Assembly (NCBI GenBank): GCA_029717555.1
Contig: JAMDHS010000109.1
Span: 1-63,551 of the forward strand
Direction: 5' to 3'
DNA length: 63,551 nt
Source of the DNA: Peribolospora baueri
Taxonomy: Eukaryota > Basidiomycota > Peribolosporomycetes > Peribolosporales > Peribolosporaceae
This document shows positions 10,647-22,450 of the stretch, one piece after another (within the stretch, counting starts at the first letter, position 1; every line of letters starts with the position of its first letter). A program made the translations under genes and the position numbers. Below the pieces are notes generated by a model. That model was not told the origin of the DNA. It worked only from the letters and a program-made list of their open reading frames with translations, and did no database searches.

Positions 10647-13600
10647 ATGCGCTTTCTCGCCGCCCTCGTCGGCTCGTTCCTCCTCGCCGCCGCCTCCGCC
10701 TCGGCCACGGAGCACGTCCGGCCGAACACGCTCCCCCGCCCCCTCCACCGCTCCTCCTCCTTCGCCCCCGCCAGCCACGGGCACTCCCCCTCCCGCTCGC
10801 GCCGCCAGTACGTCGACCAGCAGAGCCCACTCTCCTACGCCGGCCCCATCTGGAGCCTCGGCTCCAAGACCAACCCCAGCGGCCAGTCCGACCCGCACGT
10901 CGTCGGCCTCCACTGGCACCTCCACAACCACAACCGTTCCGTCGCCGTCCCCGCCCAGTTCCCCAGCTTGGCCCACCTCGATCTCATTCGCGCAGGCGTC
11001 ATCGCCGACCCAAACGTCGGCCTCAACGAGGGAACAGAACGCTGGATCATCTACGACAACTGGACTTACACCGCCGACCTCACCCCGCTGATCCAGCAGA
11101 CCAACTTCAAGGACTATGACACCGTACGTCCTCTATCTTTGCTTCTTCTCCTTCCTCTTCCCCGCTTTTTCTTCTCTTTTTTCTTCCTTTCCTGCGCGTA
11201 TGCCTTCTTTACGCTGACGACCTTGGACGCGCTGACCCTCCTTTTCCTCTCGCAGTACATTCTCGTCTTCCAAGGCCTCGACACTGTCGCCAATATCACC
11301 ATCGGCGGCAAGGACGTCGCCTGGGTCAACAACCAGTTCCGCCAGTGGGAGTTCGACGTCACCCAACAGCTCAACGCGGCCGCCTCCTCGCCCGCCCACC
11401 GCAACCTGACCATTGAATTCGAGTCCAGTTACCTCTACGCCAAGAACGTGTCCGAACAGCCCGGCCAAGAGTACTTCCCCACCTCGCCCATCGTCACCAC
11501 CCAGGTGTACGAGTTCGAGTACAGGAACTTTATCCGCAAGCAGCAGAGCGATTTCGGTTGGGACTGGGGCCCGGCTTACATCCCCTCCGGCCCTCACAAG
11601 CCGGCGTACATCGTCGGTCTCAAGGGCTCCTCGTCGTCCGGCAACTCGAAACGCCTGGCCGACGACGGCGACCGCTTCGCCCAGATGCAGCTCGACAGCC
11701 GCGGCGAAATGTGGGACGTCCGCGCGGAGCAGACGGACGACTGCGAGGAGATGGACACCACCACCACCACCTCCTCCTCCTCCTCCTCGTCTTCTGCAAA
11801 CCAAGGCAAGGCAGAGACCGTCTTCATCTCCGAAACCTCCGTTGACATTTATCGCAAGGGTCAGGTGAACAACCTCCCGCCGTCGCAGACGGCCAACTGG
11901 ATCGTCAACGTCTCCCTCGCCCTTCACTCCACCGCCTCTCACAGCTCCCCGCACGTCTACCTCTCCCTCGACGGCACCAACCACGCCTCCGGCGCGCTCC
12001 CCGTCAAGTCCATCGTCAAGGGCTACAACACCAACATCACCGCCTCCTTCGAGATCCCGGGATCCGGCAGCGACACCCCGGAGCTCTGGTGGCCCAAGGT
12101 GTTCGGCAACCCGAAGCTGTACAACCTCTCCATCGCCCTCGACCTCGGCTCCGGTTCGAGCCAGGGCGGTGGAAACAACAAGGTGGAGATCAAGAAACGC
12201 ACCGGCTTCAGGACGATCGTCGTCGATCAGGAGCCGTACACTTCCCAGGAGGTCTCACAGGGAAAGCAGCCGGGTAATAAGTTCCAGATGCAGATCAATG
12301 GACGGCCGTTCTTTGCTCAGGGCAGCTCGTGAGTCTGGTGCGGTGCGGGGTGTCAAAGTGGACCCGCGGTCTTACCGTTCTTCCTTCTTTGCTCTCCTCT
12401 GCCTCTGCTTCCGTGCTCCCTCTGTTTGACCTCCTTCCTCTCTTCTCCAGCATCATCCCCTTCGACACCTTTTACCCGCGCGTAAACACCTCCACCCTCC
12501 GCTGGCACATCCAGTCCGCCCTTCACGCCAAGCAGACCGTGCTGCGCGTCTGGGGAGGCGCTAGCTACCAGAGCGATGAATTTTATGACCTCTGCGATGA
12601 GCTCGGTATCCTCGCTTGGAGCGAATTTATTGCTGCTTGCTCTATGTATCCTGGTGGGTCGCCATACCGTTCCGGAGGGAGGGAGAGATGAGCTGACACG
12701 TCTGCCTCCTCGTACCGCCTCGTCGCAGTCGATAAGCCCTTTGTGGAGAACGCGGTTGCTGAGCTCAGTCAGAACGTCCGGCGCACGAACAGGCACCCCT
12801 CCGTCGCGCTCTGGGCCGGCAACAACGAAGGAGAAGGTCCGAAATCAGATTTCATTCGACCCCCGTTCTTCTTTGCCCGCCTTTTTTCGACATGCCACCC
12901 GTTCGTTGTTCGCGCTGACCGCCCCCGTTTCGTTCCGTTTGGACGTGGGCAGGTTACATGCTCAACGCTGTGGCTCAGCTGAAGAACGGCTCGATCTACG
13001 AGGTGCGGACGAGGTGCTCCTCTCGCTCTCCCTTCCTCTCGTCGCGGCTCACCGTGAGATCCTCCTTGCCCCGGTTCGCGCTCCCGCAGGACCAATACAA
13101 CTACCTGTTCAATGACGTCCTCCGCAACACCGTCCTCGCCAACACCAAGGCTATTAGCTACATCCCCTCGTCCACCACCGCCGGTTACATCTCCCTCAAC
13201 CCGTACGTGCCTCGGTACAACAACAAGACTGCCGGCTCGAACTACGGCGACCAGGAGCACTACGACTACGACGTTTCCGTCGCCTTCCATCTGTCCACCT
13301 ACCCCGTCGCCCGCTTCGTTAACGAGTTCGGCATGCACTCCATGCCCTCCGTGTACACCTGGGACCGCGTCCTGACCAGCCCCGCCGCGTACACCATGAA
13401 CGGCACCGAGGTGGCCAACCACGACAAGCACAACCCGCCCGGGTCGACGGAGTACCCCTACTTCCCCGCCGACGGACAGGCGCAGCTCACTGAGGCCGTG
13501 CAGGAGTACTACCCCACCCCAAACGTGCTTGGCGACGTACGAAAGACGTTTGCCCAGTGGGCCTACTCCACCCAGGTCTTCCAGGCCCAGTACATGGCCA

Positions 13601-14939
13601 GCCAGATCTATTACTATCGGTGGGGCCCGACACCGACGGTTGAAACATTCTCTCACCGTCTTTTCTTTTCTTCCCCTTTGGCTGACAAAGCCCTCCTCCT
13701 TCCTTCCTTTCCTGCAGGCTCGGCGCGAGCCGACCGGAGAACAACCTCGGCGCGCTGTACTGGCAGTAAGTGACGCGTTTTGGCGCACCGTTCGTTCGGG
13801 ACGGCGAGTCATGGGCATCTGCGCTGGCCGCTCAACTCACATTTGCCGCTCGCTACTTTCCGTTCTCTTCCCTTCCCATCCCCCGCTCGTTCGTGCCTTT
13901 TTCTCGCAGGCTTAACGACATTTGGGAGGGTAGCACTTGGTCGTCCATCGAGTATGGCGGCAGGTGGAAAGTGTTCCATTACGTCGCCGCCCGTGTACAG
14001 TGAGTTTTCGACGTGTGCCGACGTGCCGGTCATCGTAGACGTGTGATTCGGGATGGGGGATGGGGGATGGGGAGACGCGGTGACTGACGTGATCGCCGCC
14101 CTTCCCCCTCTTGGCTTTCAGGGACCGCGTGATCAGTGAGTGACCCGGAAGATCCAGCTGCGCTCCAAGCCGGGATACGACGCTTACCCGCCGCCTGCCT
14201 GCCTGTCCTTGCTCGCTTCAGTACACCCGACTTACTACGCCGAGAACAAGACTCTCGAGCTCTACGTCACGTCTGACCTTTGGCAGTCGGCCGCTGGCAC
14301 GGCCACCTGGACGTGGTACGACTTTTCGGGCAAGCAACTTGCCCACACTACCAAGCCCTTCACCGTCGGCAGCCTCAGCTCGCACAAGCTCTACACCTCC
14401 CCATCTGGCTCGCTCCAAGACCTCGTGCCCAAAGGCGCGGACCCTACGAACGCCTGGCTCCATCTCGAGGTCCAAGCCAAGGACCAGAGCGGCAGGTTGT
14501 ACTACAACGAGCAGTTCTGGCAGCCGGAGTACCTCAGCAAGTCTCCGCTCCAGGACCCGCACGTCCAGATCAAGTCCCTCGGCGGGAACAAGTTTCAAGT
14601 GTCCGCCACCGGAGGCGTGGCCGCTTGGGTCAACGGTGAGTTTGGGACGACGGTCTCGATCGGTCGGTTGTGCCTCGCCATCCATCCATCCGTCCGTCCG
14701 ACGATGGGAGCGCCCCCACGCGTTCGCTCACCTCTATTCCATCCTATCGCATCGCAGTCGAACATCCGCCTGGCGTCACCGGCTACTTCTCGTCCGTCGA
14801 TCACGGCCTCCCCTCCAACGACTTCTACCTCCGCCCCGGTTCCCCTCGCGTGCTCCAGTTCAACGTCTTCGAGGATACCACTGGCGGCGCTTGGGCCAAC
14901 CACCTCACCGCGCGCAGCTTCTGGGACAACACGCATTGA
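10647..14939 (+). CDS. Secreted beta-mannosidase, glycoside hydrolase family 2
   Basis: Eleven exons: 10647-11123, 11256-12328, 12451-12653, 12729-12836, 12953-13002, 13090-13619, 13718-13765, 13910-13999, 14122-14135, 14222-14635, 14758-14939; 1062 residues. Beta-mannosidase (EC 3.2.1.25) releases mannose from the non-reducing end of beta-mannosides, for instance in mannan or N-glycan breakdown. A signal peptide (MRFLAALVGSFLLAAASASA) predicts secretion. Family marks: NWTYTADL, FQGLDTVANITI, SDFGWDWGPAYIPSG, LRVWGGASYQSDEFYDLCDE, acid/base Glu618 in WAGNNEGE, nucleophile Glu716 in FVNEFGMHSMPS, and LNDIWEGSTWSSIEYGGRWK. Several N-glycosylation sequons are visible. Exon 9 is only 14 nt, yet needed for phase. 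A poly-Thr/Ser insertion lies near residue 325. Catalytic residues are intact, so it looks functional. Confidence 0.96.
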
Positions 14940-15432
14940 TTCGTCCGATACGGGAACGCGTGCACATTTTATCTCCCTTGCTTGTCCGCACTGCCGGCCA
15001 ACACGAAAACGCGTACCGACATTCTTAACTCTTCCCTATCGGTTTCCCCCCGCAACAATCCTATTCCTTCCTAGGCATCGTTCACCATCTGGACACGTCC
15101 CCTCTTTGCCCATCGCTCCGATCCGAGTTCGAGCAGACGCGCCCGTTTGTTTGTACGCTAGCCCTACCGTGAAGGAAACACGATTCCCGCCAAGGTGCCG
15201 CACGCCTTCACATGTACCGCGCAACCTTTGGCCGTCCATCCATCCGTCCGTCCATGCATTCCTGATGATATTGGTCGCTGACAGCTTTCGTATGGCCTTT
15301 TTTCCGTTCATTCCCCGCCCTGCTCGCCTGCTTTCCATCCCGTTCCGTCGTCCCCTTTTCACCCTCGCCCCACCGTCGTCCTCCGTAACGCTTTCCTTCT
15401 TTCCTTCCTTCCTTCCTTCGTTCTTTCACCTC
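14940..15432. terminator. Convergent 3' intergenic region
   Basis: About 490 bp between two genes that end towards each other. It contains a (CTTC)n run near 15391-15424 and CATCCATCCGTCCGTCC repeats near 15236-15253. It must hold both polyadenylation regions, but I see no clear AATAAA. Confidence 0.4.
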
Positions 15433-18400
15433 TCACTCCTCTCGCCCATCTCGTGCCTCGTCCACCAACCGGCCGTCCACGGCAGGCGCCACCACGGCCA
15501 GGTCCCCATCCTCCCTCCTCAACGCCGCCTCGTCCACATCCATCTCCTTCCGCTTGCCCTCCGTCTCCGACTCGTCCGCATCCCCCCCGTACCCCTTCGA
15601 CGCGCGGTCGTGCATCGAGTGGCGCTCGTTATCGCCCACGTGCAGCGCGTCCGCGATCGTCCGCGGCGCGTGGTCCACCACCAGTCGACGCGCCGACGCC
15701 GACGCCGAGGCGAGCTTAGCATCGTCGACCGTCGAGTTCGCACCGCGACGGATGGCATTTGGCGAGGTGGGAAGGGACCGCGTCTCGTCGCGAGCCGTCT
15801 TGACGATGTCGCTCGTGCGTGAGGAAAGGTGGTCGTCGTCGTGGTGCTCTCGGAGCTGCTTCAGGCGCCAGATGTAGCTCGCCCCGATGAGGTACTTACG
15901 TACCATCGTCGACATTAGAACGCCTGAAGTTGCCGGGAAAGACAAGGAGAGCAGCGGGAGCAGAAGCGGCGCCGTGTCAGAAGGAGTATCCATGGCTACT
16001 CGCGCGGACTCTCGATCAGTCTGCCAACCTACCATTCTCGTCATCACTGCGGTTGTGGAACATCAAAACACCACAAATCAGAGTCCACGTTCGCCCTATA
16101 CATCCTGGAGGGCACGGAACCGAGCTCACATGATGTACCTGCCCGTCTTCAGCGCCTCATAGCCGTCCCAACCTTGTGCCACTGTTAAAGAGGAAGGTGT
16201 GTCGTTTAGCACATCTCTTTGGCTACTCCATATCGCCAGAGTCGTTCACGTTACACACGCACTGTATTCTCTGGTGACGACCCTGTACGTGTCCTCCTTC
16301 TTGAGCGGACCCATAACCTTGAGCGGCAGTCGCCGCACCTCAATCGTACACCCTCCGTCCTCGTTGGGACGATGGTTGTGCACCTCGTAGGAGCAGCCGT
16401 TGTCAATATCCTGCGCCTCGCGGTGGTTCCCATCGAGCAGGTCGACGGAAAGGACTCGCGAGCCTGGAGGCTTGGTGGAGTCCCAGCGGACTTTGAGACC
16501 GGCCACGACGGGGAAGCGACTAATTGGAGAAAAAAAAAGTGCGGTAGAAATGAGCGAATAGGGACAGCACGAGGAGACGCTTTTTGAGACGCTCGAGGTC
16601 GAACTGACCGCTTACCCTTCTTGAGCAGGATACTGGCTAAAGCCGTTCTCAAGGGCGTCCCAAATCGCTTGACCGCTTAGCTCCTTCACCACTATCGGGT
16701 CCTGGGGGTTGAACCGTCAATCGAATGAAGCCGAGTGGAAGAGAATGTCCTAAACGCTCACTTCAAAAGGAAGTATTTCGAGGATGTCGCCGATGGAGAC
16801 CAAGCCGGGCCCGTAAACGCTATCTCCTCGCAAACTTCCGCCGCAGATAAAGGCACAGTCCACGTGCCTCGGCCGCTCATCCTCATCATCCTCGCCGGCC
16901 TCTTCTTCCGCCGCCTCTTTCGCTTTCTTGTTCCCGTTACTGAGCGTCTCCTCATAGCTCGCCATGAGAATGTCTGCGACCAGGTCGCCAAAGGCGCTTT
17001 CGCGAGTGCGGACGATGTCGCTGCGCACGTCCCATGGCGTGAGCGTCCAGCAGACTGGCTGGGAGGTGGACTTGCTGATCTTGCGCAGGAGATCGTCAAG
17101 AAGCTTCTGAAGGTGCGGAGATGAGGGGTCTTCCGGGCGGGTTCGGTGGCGCTTGACTGGATTGAGACGTTCGTGAAGGGGAAGAGACAAGGAATATCCA
17201 TGAGATGAGGCGGGCCGTCGTTCGGCAGGTCGTCCAGCAGGGGAGAGAGAGGATCTGGCATAACGCTTATGCTCACCGTTCAGTGCCTTTACCTTCGCTC
17301 TCCCTTCCCCGCTCTCCTGCAGAACCAACTCGATTTCGCTCAAGTCCCTAAAGTCCGTCCCGCTCTTAACGAGCAGTGCATCCTCATCCTCCTCCGCTCC
17401 TGCTACGTCTTGGTCGAACGGTTCGCCTTGGTACTGTGCGGCTTTACCGACATAATACATATGATCGTGGCCACCTAAAACTAGATCAATTCCGTAGGGG
17501 TGAGAACGGGTCGCATTGCAAAATTGGACGTCCTGAGAAGATGAGATCACAAGGATTGACGATAGCGTCAACACCAATAGCCCGTCTGCCTGCTGATGTA
17601 TGGTACTTTTCACAAAGAGGCCAACGTACATTGGGTAGCCGAGCGTGAGTGAGAGCAATGACAACGTCGCAGCCATGTTGTTTGCGGAGCTCTTCGGAGA
17701 GCTCGAGGCCGGTGTTGACCATGTCTTTGTACTTGAAGTTTGTAGGAAAGGAGGGGATCGTGGCTATCCATTCTCTGGGTTGACGTGGGGGTAGTCATGC
17801 AGGATCAGCCAGACGTAGAAATCACACCCTTGTCCGTACCTCCTACTCACTCACTTCTCAACAAGGCCTATCACCCCCACTTTAACGCCGTTCACTTCCT
17901 TGACTAAGTAGCGTTGAGTACCTTGCACTTGTCCACGGCGCTTAGGATCGTTGAGCACATGGACGTCCACCATGTTAGAGAACAGCCAGGGAAAGTTGCA
18001 CTTGGCCATTACCTTAGTCAGATGAGGCATTCTTTCAAGACGATGATGTCGTTGACGGCGGTTGGTCGGGAAGAGGCGTCAGTGTGGACTAAAGTGAGCT
18101 TTAGCGACCTAGTGGTCGTGCGCCGTTTCATGTCCTCGTGCTCACCCAAAATCCATATCATGGTTGCCAACACAGCCAGCGTCAATAGTGCAGGCGTTCA
18201 GGACGGGAATCTGCAGAAACGCAGCCGGGAGCAAGTGACATGTCAGCCTGATATCAAATCGACGCACAGCCGCGCGAGGATCTTCCACCTACTTACCATG
18301 TGCTCCCCTCTCGTGACACTCTACAAGAGGGAGAAATTAAGGGATATTTTCAAATTTGGTTCCACCCGAGAGCAAACCAGACGCCGCTGGAAGCTACTCA

Positions 18401-18632
18401 CCGACTCCAGACTCGGGTTAAGACTATCCCCCGAAAAGAGCACTAGGCCATCGCCGCCGTCTTGCTTCCATCTCCTCCGCAAGTTCTCTATCTTGGCAGC
18501 AAACTGGTCCGCCTGAATAAAAGTCTCCTTGGGTTTGCTCGAAATTTTCTGTCGCACCCTGTACACGTCGTTGAAGTGCGCTATGCGCTGCGAACGCGAA
18601 GAGAAGACGGTCGAGGAGAAAGTGCTCGTCAT
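15433..18632 (-). CDS. 5'-nucleotidase-family metallophosphoesterase (cytosolic)
   Basis: Twelve exons: 18632-18402, 18320-18297, 18210-18146, 18031-17855, 17774-17630, 17532-17277, 17156-16762, 16701-16616, 16519-16263, 16181-16130, 16046-16033, 15923-15433; phase holds throughout, 730 residues. Calcineurin-like metal-binding blocks appear in order: HFND at 19-22, SGDSLNPS at 67-74, GNHDMDFG at 100-107, THARLPN, and GGHDHMYY. A 5'-nucleotidase C-terminal domain follows, with KPVCWTLTPWDVRSDIVRTR-type sequence, FICGGSLRGDSVYGPG and GDILEILPFE. No signal peptide is visible, so cytosolic action on nucleotides or another phosphoester is likely; substrate unknown. The C-terminal ~130 residues are hydrophilic and poorly conserved. 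Exons of 24 and 14 nt are required. Splicing is inferred. Confidence 0.9.
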
Positions 18633-18838
18633 TTTGACAGCTCCTCAGTGTCGCGCGTCCAGCAGGTCGTAACTCACAAGCGTCTTAGTAGCCATTCCGA
18701 TCCGGGATGATGCTGGGATGGACGCAGAACGGTGCCACGGGCCGCCGGCATTGATCGTCGCGGGCGACTCGCCGCAGCACGACGAACCCACCATCTATCC
18801 ATCCCCGCCCGGTCTGCTTGTCATCTGGTCCGCCAAAC

Positions 18839-20152
18839 ATGGCGACAGCATCACCACAGCCGCTGCTCCCGACGGACCCCATCTACCGCCGTCCTTCCTA
18901 CTCCAGTTCCTCAGCTGCTCCGTCTCGCTTTCGCCACCGCGGTACGGCAGAGCAACTGCGACATGACCGAATCAACGTCGCCAGGCTGGTGGTCAACTTG
19001 GAGAGGAGCGTGCAGGAGCTGGCTGCAGAGCGGAGGTTGGACGAGCAGGGGAGCAAGCGGAGGTGGTGGGATTCTTTGAGCCTTTTAGCCGTGAGTCAGG
19101 CTGTCCTTTTTTTCTGTTTCGACGGACTGTACGGGCTGGTCAGGCTGGATTGACGAGGCTCGTGTCGTCAACGTCCACAATCGCCGGCTACAGGAAGTGG
19201 AACATGCTCAAGGACTGCTCGTCAACGTCAGGGAGTCATCTGGGTCTGCTGGTTCTTCGTCTCCGAGGTGAGAATCCTGGGTGTTAGGTCCAGCGTGTCG
19301 CCTATGGTGTTGAACCTTTTAAAACCCGCTTTATCTGATCGTACCTCTCCAAAACCAAGCTCCTCCTCATTGAGGCCGGCGCTTGAGGACCTGGAAGCGC
19401 GGCTCGCCCGCATCGAAGCGAGTGCTAAGATCGCTCATGACAACTCGACTCGGCCTGTGGCTCCCTCCGCACCCTCCATCACGGCCCGAGTGCGACGCAA
19501 TCTGCTCAAGCCTCCCCCCGCTGCAGTGGCCATTCCTCCTGCCGTCCCTTCTCCAGAAAGGGACGACGTGCTCGGCGCGACGTCGACGAGCGAAGATGCC
19601 TCTGTACCTGTTTCCGAGGGTACGGAGCTCAACTCTCCCCTTCACAAGCGCTCGCCTTCAAACTCTCCCAGGTCTTCACCGCCGGTACCTGTCAGTCCGA
19701 CGCACATGCGCGCGCGTTCCCGCTCGGCTCGTGACGACTTGCTCGGAGGGGATGATGCCTCCGGCGCGCCCACTGCGGTTCCGGGCGCCGGCGATTACAA
19801 ACCGGCGGGGGTGAGGAAAGGGGCGACGACGGACACGACGCCGCGGAGCATCGACACGCTCCTCCAACACCACCGCGAGACTCAGGACAGCCTCACTGCC
19901 GACCTGGCGCTCATGGCGTCTCGTCTGAAAGCGAACACGCTCGCCTTCTCACACTCGCTCGATGAAGACAAGCAGGTGCTTGAGGATGCTGCAGGGAAGC
20001 TGGAGGGCAATCTTACAAGGATGCAGAAAGAGGGAGGGAGGCTGAAGACATATACGGGCGAGAACAGGGGGACGACTTGCTTGACTTTGGGCGCCATCGC
20101 CGTCGTCGTCATCGCTTGGTGCTTCATGTTCGTCGTCATCCGCATCACCTGA
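18839..20152 (+). CDS. USE1: SNARE protein Use1 (Golgi-to-ER retrograde transport)
   Basis: Exons 18839-19090, 19158-19267, 19360-20152 (384 residues). Use1 is a Q-SNARE on the ER that pairs with Ufe1, Sec20 and Sec22 to fuse COPI vesicles. The C-terminus shows a SNARE helix starting LTADLALMASRLKANTLAFS, with the heptad hydrophobics continuing through VLEDAAGKLEGNLTRMQ, then a GTTCLTLGAIAVVVIAW tail anchor. The N-terminus has the helical block RINVARLVVNLERSVQELA typical of this family. The middle is Ser/Pro-rich. The third exon may instead begin at 19375 (both acceptors keep frame), and an in-frame Met exists at 18818, 21 nt earlier. It runs divergently from the nucleotidase with only about 200 bp between starts. 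Confidence 0.88.
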
Positions 20153-20637
20153 ACTCGCAAGGCAATCGCTACTGATTTTCCCCGTGCATGACGGCGAAGG
20201 CAGACGACAATCTCATGTGCTCAACAGTCCCGAGCTGCGATCGCTGCACCGCTTGAATGCTACGCGCTCGGTGACCGTCACTGAGAGGTAGAACTGGCAG
20301 CGCTTAGTTTATTGTAAAATAGAAATGTTGGTAGGAACGTTGCAGCGAAGACAAGGAAAGAAGGAGGGGGAAAAGAGAAAAAAGAAAAAGAAGAAGAATG
20401 AACTGCAGCATTGAGGATTCCCGCGTGGTCCCCCACCGCAGTACTGACTCAACGGTACCATGCTTAACTTTGCAGATCGGACGGGATGCAGTGCTTTCAT
20501 GGTCCTATGGCCGCAGATAAAGATACACATTCGATCAGCCTTCATATGCCTCTCTCCACCGCCGCGCTGTCCACCTCGATCGCCTTCCTCTGCTCGCTAG
20601 CAGACGACACCTCCTCTTCCAACCACCCTCGCCCGCC
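20153..20637. other. Intergenic region Use1 / Emc10
   Basis: About 485 bp: 3' region of Use1 and promoter of Emc10. A purine-rich run lies at 20355-20400. No gene seen. Confidence 0.35.
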
Positions 20638-21887
20638 ATGCGACCTCCATCCCCCCCTCGCTTCTCCCCGCTTCCCCTCTTTATCCTCTCCCTCCCTCTT
20701 CTCGTCCTCTTCGTCCGCGCAACACCTTCTTATACGCTACTCCACCGCCTCGCCCCTGCGCCATACACACCCCGAGCCCATCTCCGAGTCGGCTCGGACG
20801 GTGACGATGCGCTCTTCTTCCAGAACCTCGACGGCATGATGCCTCCTCATTCTTCTGCCGGCGTGCCGGAGGGAAGGGCAGATGGGTCTGTGAAGGACAT
20901 GGGAACGGGCGTGTATCAAGTCAAGCTGGTGAGGGGAGAGGTGAAGGACAGCGATATGGTCGGCGACGACGTCCAGGGCCCAACTGCCTTTGTGACAGAG
21001 GTAAGTGGGTCCGCGTTTGCGTGCACAGACGGGCGGGCAGGCAGGCAGGCAGTCGAGCTTGCACTCGGGTCGAGGAGACTACCAGTCCTTCCCCGTCGCT
21101 CCCTCTTAACCACTCTGTCTCCTTCGTCATTTCACGATGCAGTGCCTCCTCCGCCACGCCGCCTCGCCCGACGGCCAGCTGCATGACCTCCTCACGCTCT
21201 ATGTCGACCGCGGCGACGTCTCTGCCATCGACTACCACATCACCGACCCAGGCGCGCAGTACAATTGCACCGGCACCGACGCCGATGGAACCCCGGTGAG
21301 CTTCCATTCCTTTCTCTTCGTCTCACCTTGCTTTCGGCATCGCTGGCTGACTTGCCGTGAGGGCGTCTTTCCATGTCTCCGCGTATATCCTGCTGAACCC
21401 TTCAGCTCGAGAGGGCGCCTAGGTTCGATACCCAGGTCGCTCTCCGCTCCCCGAGCCAGCCAACCTTGTGAGCGTCTTCCTTCCTCCTCTCCTCGTCCAA
21501 GTCGAACACTACTTCTTTATGGCCGACACGGCTAACGCACGCTTTCTTTCTTCTGCCCTTCCTTGTCTCTCTCCCCTCTGCCCCTTCTCCCGGACTGAAC
21601 CTCGCCTTCCCTTCCCTTTATTCTTCCTCCCCTCCCGCAGCCCCCGTCTTCAAGAGCCCGTTCCAGTAAAGCCAGACGGCCAGCCGAAGGAGCCAGAGGT
21701 GCAGAAGAGCTGGATCCAGCGCAACTGGTACTACCTCGTCCCCCTCGTCGTGCTTTTGCTCATGCCCGCCCAGCCCGCTGAGGAGGGGCAAGGCGGCAGC
21801 GGTGGTGGGGGAGGAGGAGGTAGAGGAGGAGGAGGAGGAGGAGGAGGAGGAGGTGGTGGTGGTGGTGGTGGTGGGTCCAGGCGCTGA
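20638..21887 (+). CDS. EMC10: ER membrane protein complex subunit 10
   Basis: Exons 20638-21000, 21143-21295, 21406-21467, 21641-21887; 274 residues. EMC10 is the lumenal-domain subunit of the EMC insertase, which inserts tail-anchored and multi-pass proteins into the ER membrane. A signal peptide (PLFILSLPLLVLFVRA) is followed by the lumenal beta domain with YQVKLVRGEV, then CLLRHAASPDGQLHDLLTL, the LERAPRFDTQVALRSP block and a Pro-rich spacer (VKPDGQPKEPEVQKSWIQ). A single membrane segment YYLVPLVVLLLM comes next. The third exon (62 nt) restores the conserved RFDTQVALR strand. The protein ends in an unusual tail of about 30 residues that is almost pure Gly, coded by GGA then GGT repeats at about 21800-21873. 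Confidence 0.87.
21805..21873 (+). repeat. (GGA)n/(GGT)n microsatellite coding poly-Gly
   Basis: Trinucleotide run in the last exon of EMC10, first mostly GGA, then GGT. It sits in frame and codes a cytosolic poly-Gly tail, so copy-number change would alter tail length without a frameshift. Confidence 0.8.
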
Positions 21888-22450
21888 TCGTTCAATTCGA
21901 CGGAACGACCTGCGTCAGTGCTTATACCAATTTAGAGCGTCACCGCCCCTTTTGGGGGGTTGGGGGGGGGGGTGGCAATTTGTAACGACGCCTGTCGCTC
22001 GCTCGCACGACCCAAATGGAATTCATCCCCCCATCCATCCCTCTCAGGCCGGCCGGTCTTTCATCTTCCCGTCTCTCTCTAGTTTAGTTAGGACCGACAG
22101 GCCTGTCTGTTGCATTCGATCGATTTCGAGCTATCCATCTCTCTGCCGTTCGCCGTCTCTCTCACCTGTCGTCATCTCTTTCGCAGCCGGCTCGAGAGAA
22201 CGACGACTTGACAGAGCAAGGCCGTCCGTCGTAATATTGCAGATGTAACCCGGTCGCACCTGCTCACTCCTTTCGAGGTATACCAGACCAGCTCGGGGCA
22301 ACGCTCCGCGGAGGGAATTTCTCGTTCGGTCGACACACCCACCGGAGCATGACGTTTTTTTTTCTTGCAATTCGCCAGTGACCCCTACTTCAACGCACCC
22401 CATCCACCACCGTCCCGTCCCTCCATCCCTCTGTACCTCCCGTCCCCTCC
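21888..22450. terminator. Convergent 3' intergenic region Emc10 / Nup120
   Basis: About 560 bp between convergent stops. G-run (21953-21971) and pyrimidine-rich stretches are present. No gene recognised. Confidence 0.35.

Noticed and set aside
18642-18695. Possible upstream mini-exon (MATKTL) for the nucleotidase
   Set aside because: It would need a 34-nt intron, shorter than any other here; the start at 18632 already precedes the conserved HFND block closely.
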